A stretch of 64,000 bases of DNA, taken from Sphingomonadaceae bacterium (GTDB taxonomy: Bacteria; Pseudomonadota; Alphaproteobacteria; Sphingomonadales; Sphingomonadaceae). Shown here one piece after another: positions 18,385 through 26,642 of the stretch. The notes beneath the pieces were generated by a model. It saw nothing but the letters and a program-made list of their open reading frames with translations, had not been told where the DNA came from and ran no database searches. The stretch is taken from positions 248,001-312,000 of the forward strand of contig JACKKZ010000003.1 of the NCBI GenBank assembly GCA_024236195.1. Direction: 5' to 3'. The number at the start of each line of letters is the position of its first letter. Position 1 is the first letter of the stretch. A program made the translations under genes and the position numbers.

Positions 18385-19895
18385 GCAGTGGCTCCGGCGG
18401 GCACGCGCCCGGATGCAAATTGCTGGGTGAAATCAAGGTGCCGCGGCATCATCCGTGCTTCCTCGACACAGGCCGCTTCATAGCGGTCAAGCATGGCGCG
18501 CAAATCGCCTTCGTCCAGACCATCGGCCATGGGGTTATAGCCATCGGGGATCACTCCCTGCCCCACCAGCACCTGGAACCAGCCCACTTCAGTGAACAAT
18601 TCCTCATGCTCGCGATGGATGAAAGCGCTCGCCCGCCACAGCTCCAGCTTGCGGCTGAGTGTTTCCGGCAGTTCCATTTCCCGTACGCCATCCCAGAAGG
18701 GATCGCCGACCCGTTCATTGGCCATGTAATGCAGGATCAGGAAGTCGCGGATGCGGGTCCATTCGAACTCGGCCTGGCGGTTGAACTCATCGGCCATCGC
18801 CTGCTCAACCTTGCCCGCCGGGAGCATGGCGAGAAAGCGCGAAATCGAGCTCTGGATCAGGTGGATACTGGTCGATTCCAGCGGCTCCATGAAGCCGGCA
18901 GCCAGCCCAAGAGCGAGGCAATTGCGGTTCCACTGCTTGCGTCGCATACCGGTGGTGAAGCGGATCGGCTTGGGCTCAGCGGTCGGCTTGCCATCGAGGT
19001 TGGCGAGCAACACCGCAGCCGCTTCATCGTCCGAAATATGCTGTGACGAATAGACATGGCCATTGCCGATGCGGTGCTGCAGCGGGATACGCCATTGCCA
19101 GCCCGCCTTGCGCGCGATGGAGCGGGTATAGGGTGTGAAATCCCCGCCCCCTTCACACGGCACCGCCAGCGCACGGTCACAGCGCAGCCACTGCGTCCAG
19201 TCATTGAACCCGCTCTGCAATTCACCTTCGATCAGCAGCGCGCGGAAACCAGTGCAATCAATGAAGAACGTGCCTTCGATCCGCTGTCCGTCATCCAGCA
19301 CGACCGCCGCAATATCGCCGCTCTCGCCATCGCGTTCGACCGCAGAAACCAGTCCTTCGTGGCGCGTAACACCGCGAGCTTCGGCGTAACGGCGCAGATA
19401 TTGCGCATAAAGCCCCGCATCGAAATGATAGGCATAGGGCATTTCGGGCGATTGCGCCGTGCGCCGCCCGCGCTGCATCCGCATGGCGCGCGCAGCCAGT
19501 TCGTTCAGGGAGTAACGCTGCAAAGGCTTGGCAAAGCCTGCCTTGTGCGCGCGGGTCCAGTAATGCTGGAAGGGGAGCAGGCCGATGCCCTGCCCGACGC
19601 TGCCAAAGGCGTGCATGTAGCTGGCGCCTTCACGCAGCCAGCCATCAAATTCAATCCCCAGCTTGAAGCTGGCTTTCGTCTCGCGCACGAATTCGGCCTC
19701 GTCGAGACCTAGCGCGCCGTTGAACAGGTGGATTTGCGGGATGGTCGCTTCGCCGACACCAACCGTGCCGATTGTCTCGCTTTCCACCAAAGTCACAGAA
19801 TGACCCGTGGCAAAGCGCGCCAGTGCCGCAGCAGCCATCCATCCGGCTGTCCCGCCACCAACAATTACGAAGCTCTGTCCTCTCCCGGCAGTCAT
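18381..19895 (-). CDS. Flavin-dependent 'tryptophan halogenase' family protein 2
   Basis: A second PrnA-like protein, 504 residues. FVIVGGGTAGWMAAAAL binds FAD, VGVGEATIPQ follows, SFKLGIEFDGW holds the conserved lysine and GWQWRIPL is the halogenase motif. It is clearly related to, but well diverged from, the copy at 11376-12884, so this is not a recent duplication. It is the first gene after the TonB receptor, separated from it by a strong hairpin. Whether it halogenates a free aromatic compound, a peptide or a sugar-linked aglycone is unknown. Confidence 0.88.
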   Translation of the reverse strand: MTAGRGQSFVIVGGGTAGWMAAAALARFATGHSVTLVESETIGTVGVGEATIPQIHLFNGALGLDEAEFVRETKASFKLGIEFDGWLREGASYMHAFGSVGQGIGLLPFQHYWTRAHKAGFAKPLQRYSLNELAARAMRMQRGRRTAQSPEMPYAYHFDAGLYAQYLRRYAEARGVTRHEGLVSAVERDGESGDIAAVVLDDGQRIEGTFFIDCTGFRALLIEGELQSGFNDWTQWLRCDRALAVPCEGGGDFTPYTRSIARKAGWQWRIPLQHRIGNGHVYSSQHISDDEAAAVLLANLDGKPTAEPKPIRFTTGMRRKQWNRNCLALGLAAGFMEPLESTSIHLIQSSISRFLAMLPAGKVEQAMADEFNRQAEFEWTRIRDFLILHYMANERVGDPFWDGVREMELPETLSRKLELWRASAFIHREHEELFTEVGWFQVLVGQGVIPDGYNPMADGLDEGDLRAMLDRYEAACVEEARMMPRHLDFTQQFASGRVPAGATA

Positions 19896-19958
19896 TTCGA
19901 TCCCCCGATCAAGCAGATTCTTCTGGCCATCACGCTTTGCGTAACTGGCCCATCATGC

Positions 19959-20011
19959 GGGAAAGCGGCGGGTCTTCCAATGCCTTTCAGCACCGCAAGA
20001 CCCGCCTTCCC
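19959..20011 (-). terminator. Strong hairpin between TonB receptor and halogenase 2
   Basis: GGCGGGTCTT at 19967-19976 pairs perfectly with AAGACCCGCC at 19997-20006, and GGGAA/TTCCC outside extends the stem. The loop is about 20 bases. It lies between the receptor stop and the next gene of the leftward operon. There is no clear U-run, so it may act as a partial terminator or as a 3' stabiliser giving more receptor mRNA than enzyme mRNA. Confidence 0.6.
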
Positions 20012-20021
20012 TCATGTCCGG

Positions 20022-22865
20022 TTAGAAGCGGTAAGACACACCGACGAGGTAAGTGCGGCCATATTCTTCGTAGTCGACGATGTGAGTACGATCGCCATCG
20101 GTGTAGTTGATGAACGGCTCATCCGTCAGGTTGAGTGCCTGCACCGTAAAGCCAAGGCCTTCCAGCGAACTGCCTTCCGGGAAGCGGTACCCAATCTGCG
20201 CGTCGAAGATCGATTCCGCATAGGTCTGGCGGAAGTTACGCGTTGCCGAGATACCAATGAACTCCGCAAGGAAGCTCGTCCGGTAACGATGGCTTACGCG
20301 CGCTTCAAAGCCCGATTTCTCGAAGTAGACGGTCGAGTTGACCACCCACTTGGACAGGCCCGGAACATCCGTATTGAATGAGGAGTTGTTCTGCAAATCA
20401 TACACGGTCAGCTTGCTGTCCGTGTAGGAAACGCTGGTCTGGAAGCCGAAGCCTTCCAGTGCCGGAATGAAGGTCGAGAACGGCATGGCAAGGCTGGCTT
20501 CCACGCCGGTGATGCGGCCATCGGCAGCATTGTCAGGCGCGGTAGCAAAGCCCAGCGTTGTGGTGTTGGCAACGACCTGCTGCTCTGCAGCCGACAGGGT
20601 CGGCACCAGGTAGGCGAAGTCACGCACAACCGCCGCGTTGGGGTTCACGAAGTCCTTCAGCTTCTTGTAATAAGCCGCAATCGCAAAATAGCCTTCGCCA
20701 TTGCCGAAATACCACTCGTAGGAAACATCCACGCCCTCTGCGACATAGGGACGCAGCTGCGGGTTGCCGCCGCTTGCCGAGAAGATCGAGTTGAGCGCAC
20801 CCTGCGGCAGCGCACTGATCGAAGCATTTGACGATGCGTTGAGCTGGTCCATCCGCGGGCGAGCCAGAGTGCGGGCTGCACCAACGCGCAGCTTCATGTC
20901 AGGCGCCAGTTCGAAGCTGAGGTTCAGGCTTGGAAGGACATGTGCATATTTGTCACCATCGGTAACCGGCGTGGTCACCGCACCAATTCCACCAGGCGAG
21001 TCAAAGCCGCTGGACGACTGGTTGGTAAAGACAAATTGCACCCCGACATTACCGGTCATCGGAAGCCCACCGAGATCAGCATCAAGATCGGCACGGACAT
21101 AGCCAGTCCAGACCTTCTCCGATACTGTCCAGTCACCCGGGAACGGCAGGTCAGAGCTCTGGATATCCGTTAGCACATAGGTGCCGTTGTTGAGCAGGGT
21201 GAAAGGATTGTAGGCTACTTGCGGGCCAAAGCCCAGGAAGTCGAGCGCCGCAATCGGACTCAGCAGGGCTTCCTGCGGGATCGGCGCAGCCAGCACCGCA
21301 CCATTGTTCGGATTGGTGGACGTTCCACCAGCAAGGCTGAGGAAGTTCTGCGTGATGTCGCGCGACTTCGAACGGTCCGTATATGACAAGCCAGCAACGA
21401 GGTTCTTTACGAAACCGCTTTCGACCTTGCCGACAACTTCCCCGCGCACGTTCCAGAGCTCGTCCTTGGTGGTCGTGTCGTTGATGAAGCCAGCCTGCAC
21501 GATGTTGCGGCCGCCACCCCAGCCACGCGGGTCGGTGAGCTGGACCAAGCCGGTGTCGGAGTAGTCGATTGAATTGGTGAACAGGAACGGGAACCCACCC
21601 GAATTACGGGTATAGGTCACCGTATCCGAAGTGCCAGCCGCGTTGGCTGCAAAGTTCAAACCCGAATAGCTTTCGATCTGCTGCAATCGGCGGTCAGAGC
21701 TGGAATAGGACGCATCCACTTCGAGCACCACATCATCATTCTCGTATTTGGTGTTCCAGCCAACTGCGAAGGTTTCAGTGTCCTTGCGATCATAGTCGTT
21801 ACGCACAACCGGCTGCACCCCAGTCAGGGTGACACTATCCGAAAACGCACCCGGATTGCTTACTGAAGTGATGGTCGAGCCAGCACCCCAACCCGGATTG
21901 AGCGGGAATTCCATTCCGCGCATCGGGGTCCGTTCGCGATAATCAGCATAGAACACGTCAAGTGAGGTATTCAATTCCGGGGTCGGCTCCCATTCCAAAG
22001 TGCCGAACATGCCCAGACGGTCAAGGTCGATCGACTTGGCAAATGGCTTCATGCCACCCAGAACGGTCGTGCCTTCGCTGCCTGCCGGAGCGTTGCCTGC
22101 AGTGACGTCGCCCGCGCCAATACCCGGATAACCCCAGGCGTTGAACTTCTTCACCTGGCTCGGGCTGGACTGGTAGGCAACGCCAAGCGCGAGGCCCAGC
22201 GTATCGTCAGCAAACTGATCAACGTAAGTGGCAGTCGCGCGATAGCCCCAGCCCTTCACATCCGGGTTGAGCGATCCGTCTTCGTTGAATTCGAGACGGC
22301 CGCTCACGGCAAGGATGCGCTCTCCCTTGGCAAGCGGGCGGATCGTCTTGAGGTCCACCGTCCCGGCAAGGCCCTGGCCAATCAGCCCGGCATAAGGGGT
22401 CTTGTAGACAATACCCTGGTCGATCAGCTCGGAGGGATACTGGTCATATTCAACGGCGCGGTTGTCGCCCGAAGAGACCAGCTCGCGGCCATTGAGCAGC
22501 GAAGTCGAATAGTCCGGGCCAAGGCCGCGGATCGAGAGCACCTGGCTACGGCCATCGAGGCGCTGCGTAGCAAGGCCCGGCAGACGGCCGAGCGTTTCAG
22601 CGATGGAGACATCGGGCAGCTTGCCGATATCTTCAGCGGAGAAAGCTTCTGCGATCACCGGCGCGTTGCGCTTCTGGTCAATCGAGTTTTCCAGTGCGGC
22701 GCGATAGCCAGACACGATGATAACGTCACCGCCATCATCCTGCGAATCTTCTGCGGATGCCGGTGCATCCTGCGCGAGCGCGACACCCGGTGCAGCCATT
22801 GCCACCAGGGCAATAGTAACTGCAGTCGAGCTGATCCCGCCGCAAAGCGTGTTGCGAAGTGCCAT
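20022..22865 (-). CDS. TonB-dependent receptor, maltodextrin-type (Xanth-Caul subgroup)
   Basis: This 947-residue outer-membrane receptor has a signal peptide ending VALAQ. A short linker, VIIVSGYRAALENS, is the opening of the plug in the TonB-Xanth-Caul subgroup, followed by EAFSAEDIGKLPDVSIAE and VLSIRGLGPDY. The 22-strand barrel ends YLVGVSYRF with the terminal aromatic residue needed for outer-membrane insertion. No SusD partner is present, as usual in proteobacteria. It heads the operon of amylase, glucosidases and halogenases, so maltose or maltodextrin is the likely ligand, as for the Caulobacter receptor MalA. Confidence 0.93.
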   Translation of the reverse strand: MALRNTLCGGISSTAVTIALVAMAAPGVALAQDAPASAEDSQDDGGDVIIVSGYRAALENSIDQKRNAPVIAEAFSAEDIGKLPDVSIAETLGRLPGLATQRLDGRSQVLSIRGLGPDYSTSLLNGRELVSSGDNRAVEYDQYPSELIDQGIVYKTPYAGLIGQGLAGTVDLKTIRPLAKGERILAVSGRLEFNEDGSLNPDVKGWGYRATATYVDQFADDTLGLALGVAYQSSPSQVKKFNAWGYPGIGAGDVTAGNAPAGSEGTTVLGGMKPFAKSIDLDRLGMFGTLEWEPTPELNTSLDVFYADYRERTPMRGMEFPLNPGWGAGSTITSVSNPGAFSDSVTLTGVQPVVRNDYDRKDTETFAVGWNTKYENDDVVLEVDASYSSSDRRLQQIESYSGLNFAANAAGTSDTVTYTRNSGGFPFLFTNSIDYSDTGLVQLTDPRGWGGGRNIVQAGFINDTTTKDELWNVRGEVVGKVESGFVKNLVAGLSYTDRSKSRDITQNFLSLAGGTSTNPNNGAVLAAPIPQEALLSPIAALDFLGFGPQVAYNPFTLLNNGTYVLTDIQSSDLPFPGDWTVSEKVWTGYVRADLDADLGGLPMTGNVGVQFVFTNQSSSGFDSPGGIGAVTTPVTDGDKYAHVLPSLNLSFELAPDMKLRVGAARTLARPRMDQLNASSNASISALPQGALNSIFSASGGNPQLRPYVAEGVDVSYEWYFGNGEGYFAIAAYYKKLKDFVNPNAAVVRDFAYLVPTLSAAEQQVVANTTTLGFATAPDNAADGRITGVEASLAMPFSTFIPALEGFGFQTSVSYTDSKLTVYDLQNNSSFNTDVPGLSKWVVNSTVYFEKSGFEARVSHRYRTSFLAEFIGISATRNFRQTYAESIFDAQIGYRFPEGSSLEGLGFTVQALNLTDEPFINYTDGDRTHIVDYEEYGRTYLVGVSYRF

Positions 22866-23013
22866 TCAGTCTTCTCCCCTACGTTCCGCCGTTTTTCGAA
22901 AATCCGGCGCGAAGAATTCCAGTCCAAAATCCAGTTCACGAGGGCCAAGGATGTAAGTGGCGGACCTCGATCGAGGGGCGGCATATGTCGCTTTGGTGTC
23001 GCGGCGATAGACA

Positions 23014-23032
23014 GCATACGTATACGCATACC
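23014..23032. promoter_or_regulatory. Candidate LacI-family operator upstream of the TonB receptor
   Basis: The stretch CATACGTATACGCATACC lies about 150 bases upstream of the receptor start. It contains the palindrome ATACGTAT and, at 23024-23031, ACGCATAC, whose complement GTATGCGT recurs upstream of the MFS transporter at 25037-25044. A LacI-type regulator is encoded between the two operons. Binding is inferred from the shared 8-mer and from position only. Confidence 0.45.
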
Positions 23033-23068
23033 AAGCCATGCAGGGCAGTGTTGCGCGTTTGCAATAGG

Positions 23069-23764
23069 TCAGGCGGTGAGGAAGAGGTTGAGCGTAAGCC
23101 GCCCGTCCGCAGCATCCGCCACCGGCTCGAAATCGGGCTTAAGTGCTGCACAATGCAGGGAATTTCCGTGATAGGCGACCATCCGGTTAAAGCGCCCTTC
23201 AACAATATGGACCTGCTCGAACAGCGCCGTATCGCCATGGATATAGGCTGCATCAGGAATGCCATGCGCATCCGTCCCACGTTCCAGTTCAGAGCGGTAA
23301 GGTTCGAAGCGTTCCGCATCGACAGACTCGAATCCGGTTCCGCGCTGCCGGTAAAATGCCGTCCCTGCCCGTTCCTGCTGGTCGAGGTAGAGCAGCACGG
23401 CAATCCGTTCCCGCTCCACTCCGTCAAAATGCGGCAGGCGCTGGATCGGGGTCAGCTCGCTGGCGGGCGTCGTGACGATGCTAAGGTAACATTCGTAATA
23501 ACGCAGCGGCCGGTCCAGCGCGAAAGCTTGCTGCATCGCATCCAGCAAGGGAGCCACCAGCGGCATGGCCACCGTTTCTGACACCGGCGCGCGCAGGCCG
23601 GGGTAGAACGGGCCATGCCGGCCAAAGTCATGCCGGGCGGCAATAGAGACCACCAACGCCGGATCGGCCAGCGCATCCTCCACCACCAGCAGCGGCAAGT
23701 GCTCTGCGCCGATATGGGTCAGCGAAACGCTGGAGGCAGGCGAAAGGGCAAGCGGGTGGCTCAT
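23069..23764 (-). CDS. DUF6445-like protein (possible Fe(II)/2-oxoglutarate-type oxygenase fold)
   Basis: This 231-residue protein resembles a family (DUF6445) that recurs beside tryptophan halogenase genes and TonB receptors in sphingomonads. HFDGVERERIAVLLYL at about residue 111 gives an H-x-D pair. YHGNSLHCAAL near 200 and RLTLNLFL at the end supply a distal His and an Arg, an arrangement like a jelly-roll 2-oxoglutarate oxygenase. No signal peptide is seen. It is transcribed in the same direction as the receptor, 203 bases upstream of it. Its reaction is unknown, and the family name is given from pattern memory. Confidence 0.65.
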   Translation of the reverse strand: MSHPLALSPASSVSLTHIGAEHLPLLVVEDALADPALVVSIAARHDFGRHGPFYPGLRAPVSETVAMPLVAPLLDAMQQAFALDRPLRYYECYLSIVTTPASELTPIQRLPHFDGVERERIAVLLYLDQQERAGTAFYRQRGTGFESVDAERFEPYRSELERGTDAHGIPDAAYIHGDTALFEQVHIVEGRFNRMVAYHGNSLHCAALKPDFEPVADAADGRLTLNLFLTA

Positions 23765-23898
23765 GCGCGCCTGTGTAGCGTGCTCACCACAGCGCGCAAA
23801 TCTCCGGCCACTGCGGATGCAGCCTGATTGCCAAAATCAAGGGTGAGGCTTAACACCGTGCCCGCGCGCTAGGGACGCACCCGACTTGGAGAGAGGTT

Positions 23899-25005
23899 TT
23901 GGGTCGCAAGCCAACCGGCAGGCCGACGAGTTTTGACATTGCCTATCTGGCGGGGGTTTCGCAGCCCACCGTCAGCCGGGCCCTGCGCGGGGACAAGTCG
24001 GTCAGCGAAGCAACCCGCAACCGGATCGAACAGATCGCCAGCGAGCTGAATTACACGGTCGACAAGAACGCATCCTCGCTGCGCACCCAGCGCTCCAACA
24101 CGATCGCCCTGCTCTTCTTCGAAGATCCCACGCCTGATGAGAGCATGATCAACCCGTTCTTCCTCGCCATGCTGGGGTCCATCACCCGCGCTTGCGCCAA
24201 TCGCGGGCTGGATTTGCTGATCTCGTTCCAGCGGATGGAGGATAACTGGCACGTCCAGTATCAGGACAGCCACCGCGCGGACGGGCTGATCCTGCTCGGT
24301 TATGGTGACTACTCGCTCTATGAAGAGCGGCTGGAGCAATTGCGCGAACAGGGCACGCATTTCGCGCGCTGGGGATCGGTGCGCAGCGACAGCAGCGGGG
24401 CCACCATCGGGTCAGACAATCTCGGCGCAGGGCGGCTTGCCGGGACACATCTGCTGGAAAGCGGATGCAAGCGGATCGCCTTCCTGGGCCATGCAGGCGA
24501 GAATTACCCTGAATTTGCGCATCGTTATCGCGGCTTGTGCGAAGTGATGCAGGAAGCAGGCATCGTGCCTGACCCTGCTTTGCAGCGCGATGCCATCACC
24601 ACGGAGGAAGCCGGTCTGGCAGCTGCGCGCAGCCTGTTGGCATCCGGCGCAGAGTTTGACGCGATCTTTGCCGCGAGCGACCTGATCGCAATCGGCGCGC
24701 TGCGGGCGCTGGCAGAGGCAGGCAAGCGCGTGCCGCAGGATGTGGCCGTGATCGGCTTTGACGATATCCCCTCCGCCAGCCTCACCAGCCCGCCGCTCAC
24801 CACGATCATGCAGGACATGAAAGGGGCTGGCGAAAGGCTGGTAGAAACGCTGATGGCGCAAATCGACGGTCGCCCCGGCCCGGACAGCCGCCTGCCGACG
24901 CGGCTCATCGTAAGGGCCAGCACGGCATGGAGCCTACCTGTAGCCCCTGCTGCGCCACAGGCACCGCCTGCTCCCCAAGCTCCCGCACTGCCCGACACAC
25001 ACTGA
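23899..25005 (+). CDS. LacI-family transcriptional regulator of the maltodextrin locus
   Basis: The 368-residue regulator has an N-terminal LacI helix-turn-helix (TSFDIAYLAGVSQPTVSRAL at about residues 10-29, then the hinge region near 50) and a periplasmic-binding-protein-like sugar domain ending GFDDIPSASLTSPPLTT. The start is TTG 23899. The purine-rich GGAGAGAGG is only two bases upstream, which is close, but no better in-frame start was found. It lies between the divergent receptor and transporter operons and probably represses both in the absence of a maltodextrin-derived inducer. The proline/alanine-rich tail is unusual. Confidence 0.92.
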   Translation: MGRKPTGRPTSFDIAYLAGVSQPTVSRALRGDKSVSEATRNRIEQIASELNYTVDKNASSLRTQRSNTIALLFFEDPTPDESMINPFFLAMLGSITRACANRGLDLLISFQRMEDNWHVQYQDSHRADGLILLGYGDYSLYEERLEQLREQGTHFARWGSVRSDSSGATIGSDNLGAGRLAGTHLLESGCKRIAFLGHAGENYPEFAHRYRGLCEVMQEAGIVPDPALQRDAITTEEAGLAAARSLLASGAEFDAIFAASDLIAIGALRALAEAGKRVPQDVAVIGFDDIPSASLTSPPLTTIMQDMKGAGERLVETLMAQIDGRPGPDSRLPTRLIVRASTAWSLPVAPAAPQAPPAPQAPALPDTH

Positions 25006-25031
25006 GCCCGCACAGCATAGCGCATAAGCCA

Positions 25032-25045
25032 CATTCGTATGCGTG
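25032..25045. promoter_or_regulatory. Candidate LacI-family operator upstream of the MFS transporter
   Basis: CATTCGTATGCGTG lies 86-99 bases upstream of the transporter start. It shares GTATGCGT (25037-25044) with the complement of the site at 23024-23031. The symmetrical core ATTCGTAT resembles the CG-centred operators of LacI-type sugar regulators. It is a proposal only. Confidence 0.45.
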
Positions 25046-25130
25046 TTGTGGGGCTGCGCCTTTCGTGCCAGCGGTGCTGAAAGGTGCAGGATGGCCACAG
25101 CCCATCCGCGCGGGGAAAGGGACTGAAACA

Positions 25131-26642
25131 ATGCAAAAGCCACGGCAAGGCTGGGCCGGCCTGTTCAATATCAGCTTCGGTTTCTTTGGCATCCAGATCG
25201 GCTTTGCACTGCAAAATGCCAATATGAGCCGCGTGTTCCAGTCGCTGGGCAGCGCGATTGACGATCTTCCCGCCCTGTGGGTCGCCGCCCCGCTGACAGG
25301 CTTGCTGGTGCAACCGATTATTGGCCACATGTCTGACCGCACATGGCTGAGAAAGCTCGGCCGCCGCCGGCCCTATTTCCTGCTTGGGGCCGTGCTTGCT
25401 GCCCTCTCTCTGGTGCTGATGCCGCTATCTGACGTGCTGCTGATGGCCGCGCTGCTCTTGTGGGTGCTCGACGCCAGCCTGAACATCTCCATGGAGCCTT
25501 TCCGCGCCTTTGTCGGCGACATGCTGCGTAAGGACCAGCACACCGCAGGCTACGCGGTGCAGACCGCCTTTATCGGTGCGGGCGCGGTGATGGGGTCCTT
25601 GATCCCGGACTGGATGGAACAGATGGGCGTGGCCAATGTCGCGCCCGATGGCGGCATCCCGGACAGTGTGCGCTATGCCTTCTGGATTGGTGGTGCGGCA
25701 CTGCTGGTGGCAGTCTTATGGACTGTCCTGACCACGAAAGAATACAGCCCAGAGGAAATGGCCAGCTTCGGCGACAGCAATGAAAGCGAAACGCAAGAGG
25801 CGACAATCACGGCACTGGCAGCAAAGCAATACGCCTCCTGCATTGCCTGGATCATAGCTGGTCTCGTCGTCACTGGCCTCGTCTGGCAGTTCAACCTTGA
25901 AAAGGAAATGTACCTGCTTGGTGGATTGCTGGCGCTTTATGGCGTGCTCAGCGCCGTCGCTATTTCCATGGCGAAGCAAGGCAATGCCAGCGGCATGCTG
26001 ACCTCCATCGTCGGCGATTTCTCTGGGATGCCCGATATCATGAAGAAGCTCGCGCTGGTGCAGTTTTTCAGCTGGTCGGCGCTGTTTATCATGTGGATCA
26101 ACACCACCCCGGTGGTGACCCAATATGTCTTTGGCAGCACCGACACGGCAAGCGTGGCCTATAATCAAGGAGCGAACTGGGTCGGCCGATTATTCGCCAC
26201 CTATAATGGCGTGGCTGCGATTGCTGCGCTGACCCTGCTGCCCTTCCTCTCCAAGACCCTTGGCAAGGTCAAGACGCACGTCTTTGGGTTGCTCTGCGGC
26301 GCGGCAGGCTATGCCAGCTTTTTTTTCATACGTGATCCGAACACGCTGTTGATGGCAGAAGTGGGCATCGGCATTGCCTGGGCCAGCATTCTCGCCATGC
26401 CTTATGCCATCCTCGCCAGCAGCCTGCCGCAGGGCAAGCTGGGCATCTATATGGGCCTGTTCAACGTCTTCGTGGTGATCCCGCAATTGCTGGTCGCCAC
26501 GGTGATGGGGAGCATCATGAAGGCCTTTTTCCCCACTGAACCGATCTGGACCATGGCCTTTGCCGCGGGGACGCTGGTGCTGGCCGCCATCGCCATGCTG
26601 CGTGTGCAAGTGCCGGGCGAAAACACGGAGATTTCCGCATGA
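25131..26642 (+). CDS. MFS maltose/maltodextrin transporter (SLC45/GPH-like)
   Basis: The 503-residue protein has twelve hydrophobic segments. The loop between helices 2 and 3 reads GHMSDRTWLRKLGRRRPY, the form found in SLC45-type and glycoside-pentoside carriers that move sucrose or maltose with protons. ATG 25131 was chosen because it follows GGGGAAAGGGA and starts just before helix 1; longer versions would overlap the lacI tail. It should carry maltodextrin from periplasm to cytoplasm. The stop overlaps the amylase start (ATGA), so the genes are cotranscribed. Confidence 0.9.
   Translation: MQKPRQGWAGLFNISFGFFGIQIGFALQNANMSRVFQSLGSAIDDLPALWVAAPLTGLLVQPIIGHMSDRTWLRKLGRRRPYFLLGAVLAALSLVLMPLSDVLLMAALLLWVLDASLNISMEPFRAFVGDMLRKDQHTAGYAVQTAFIGAGAVMGSLIPDWMEQMGVANVAPDGGIPDSVRYAFWIGGAALLVAVLWTVLTTKEYSPEEMASFGDSNESETQEATITALAAKQYASCIAWIIAGLVVTGLVWQFNLEKEMYLLGGLLALYGVLSAVAISMAKQGNASGMLTSIVGDFSGMPDIMKKLALVQFFSWSALFIMWINTTPVVTQYVFGSTDTASVAYNQGANWVGRLFATYNGVAAIAALTLLPFLSKTLGKVKTHVFGLLCGAAGYASFFFIRDPNTLLMAEVGIGIAWASILAMPYAILASSLPQGKLGIYMGLFNVFVVIPQLLVATVMGSIMKAFFPTEPIWTMAFAAGTLVLAAIAMLRVQVPGENTEISA

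Noticed and set aside
11703..18483. Long rightward open frames (11703-13031, 12878-14662, 14969-16495, 16492-18483).
   Set aside because: They lie opposite the halogenase and glycosidase genes, whose motifs are unmistakable. High GC leaves the antisense frame open by chance, and the products have no family features.
20022..22865. A Bacteroidetes-type SusCD locus.
   Set aside because: No SusD-like lipoprotein is present, and the receptor and carriers are of proteobacterial types.
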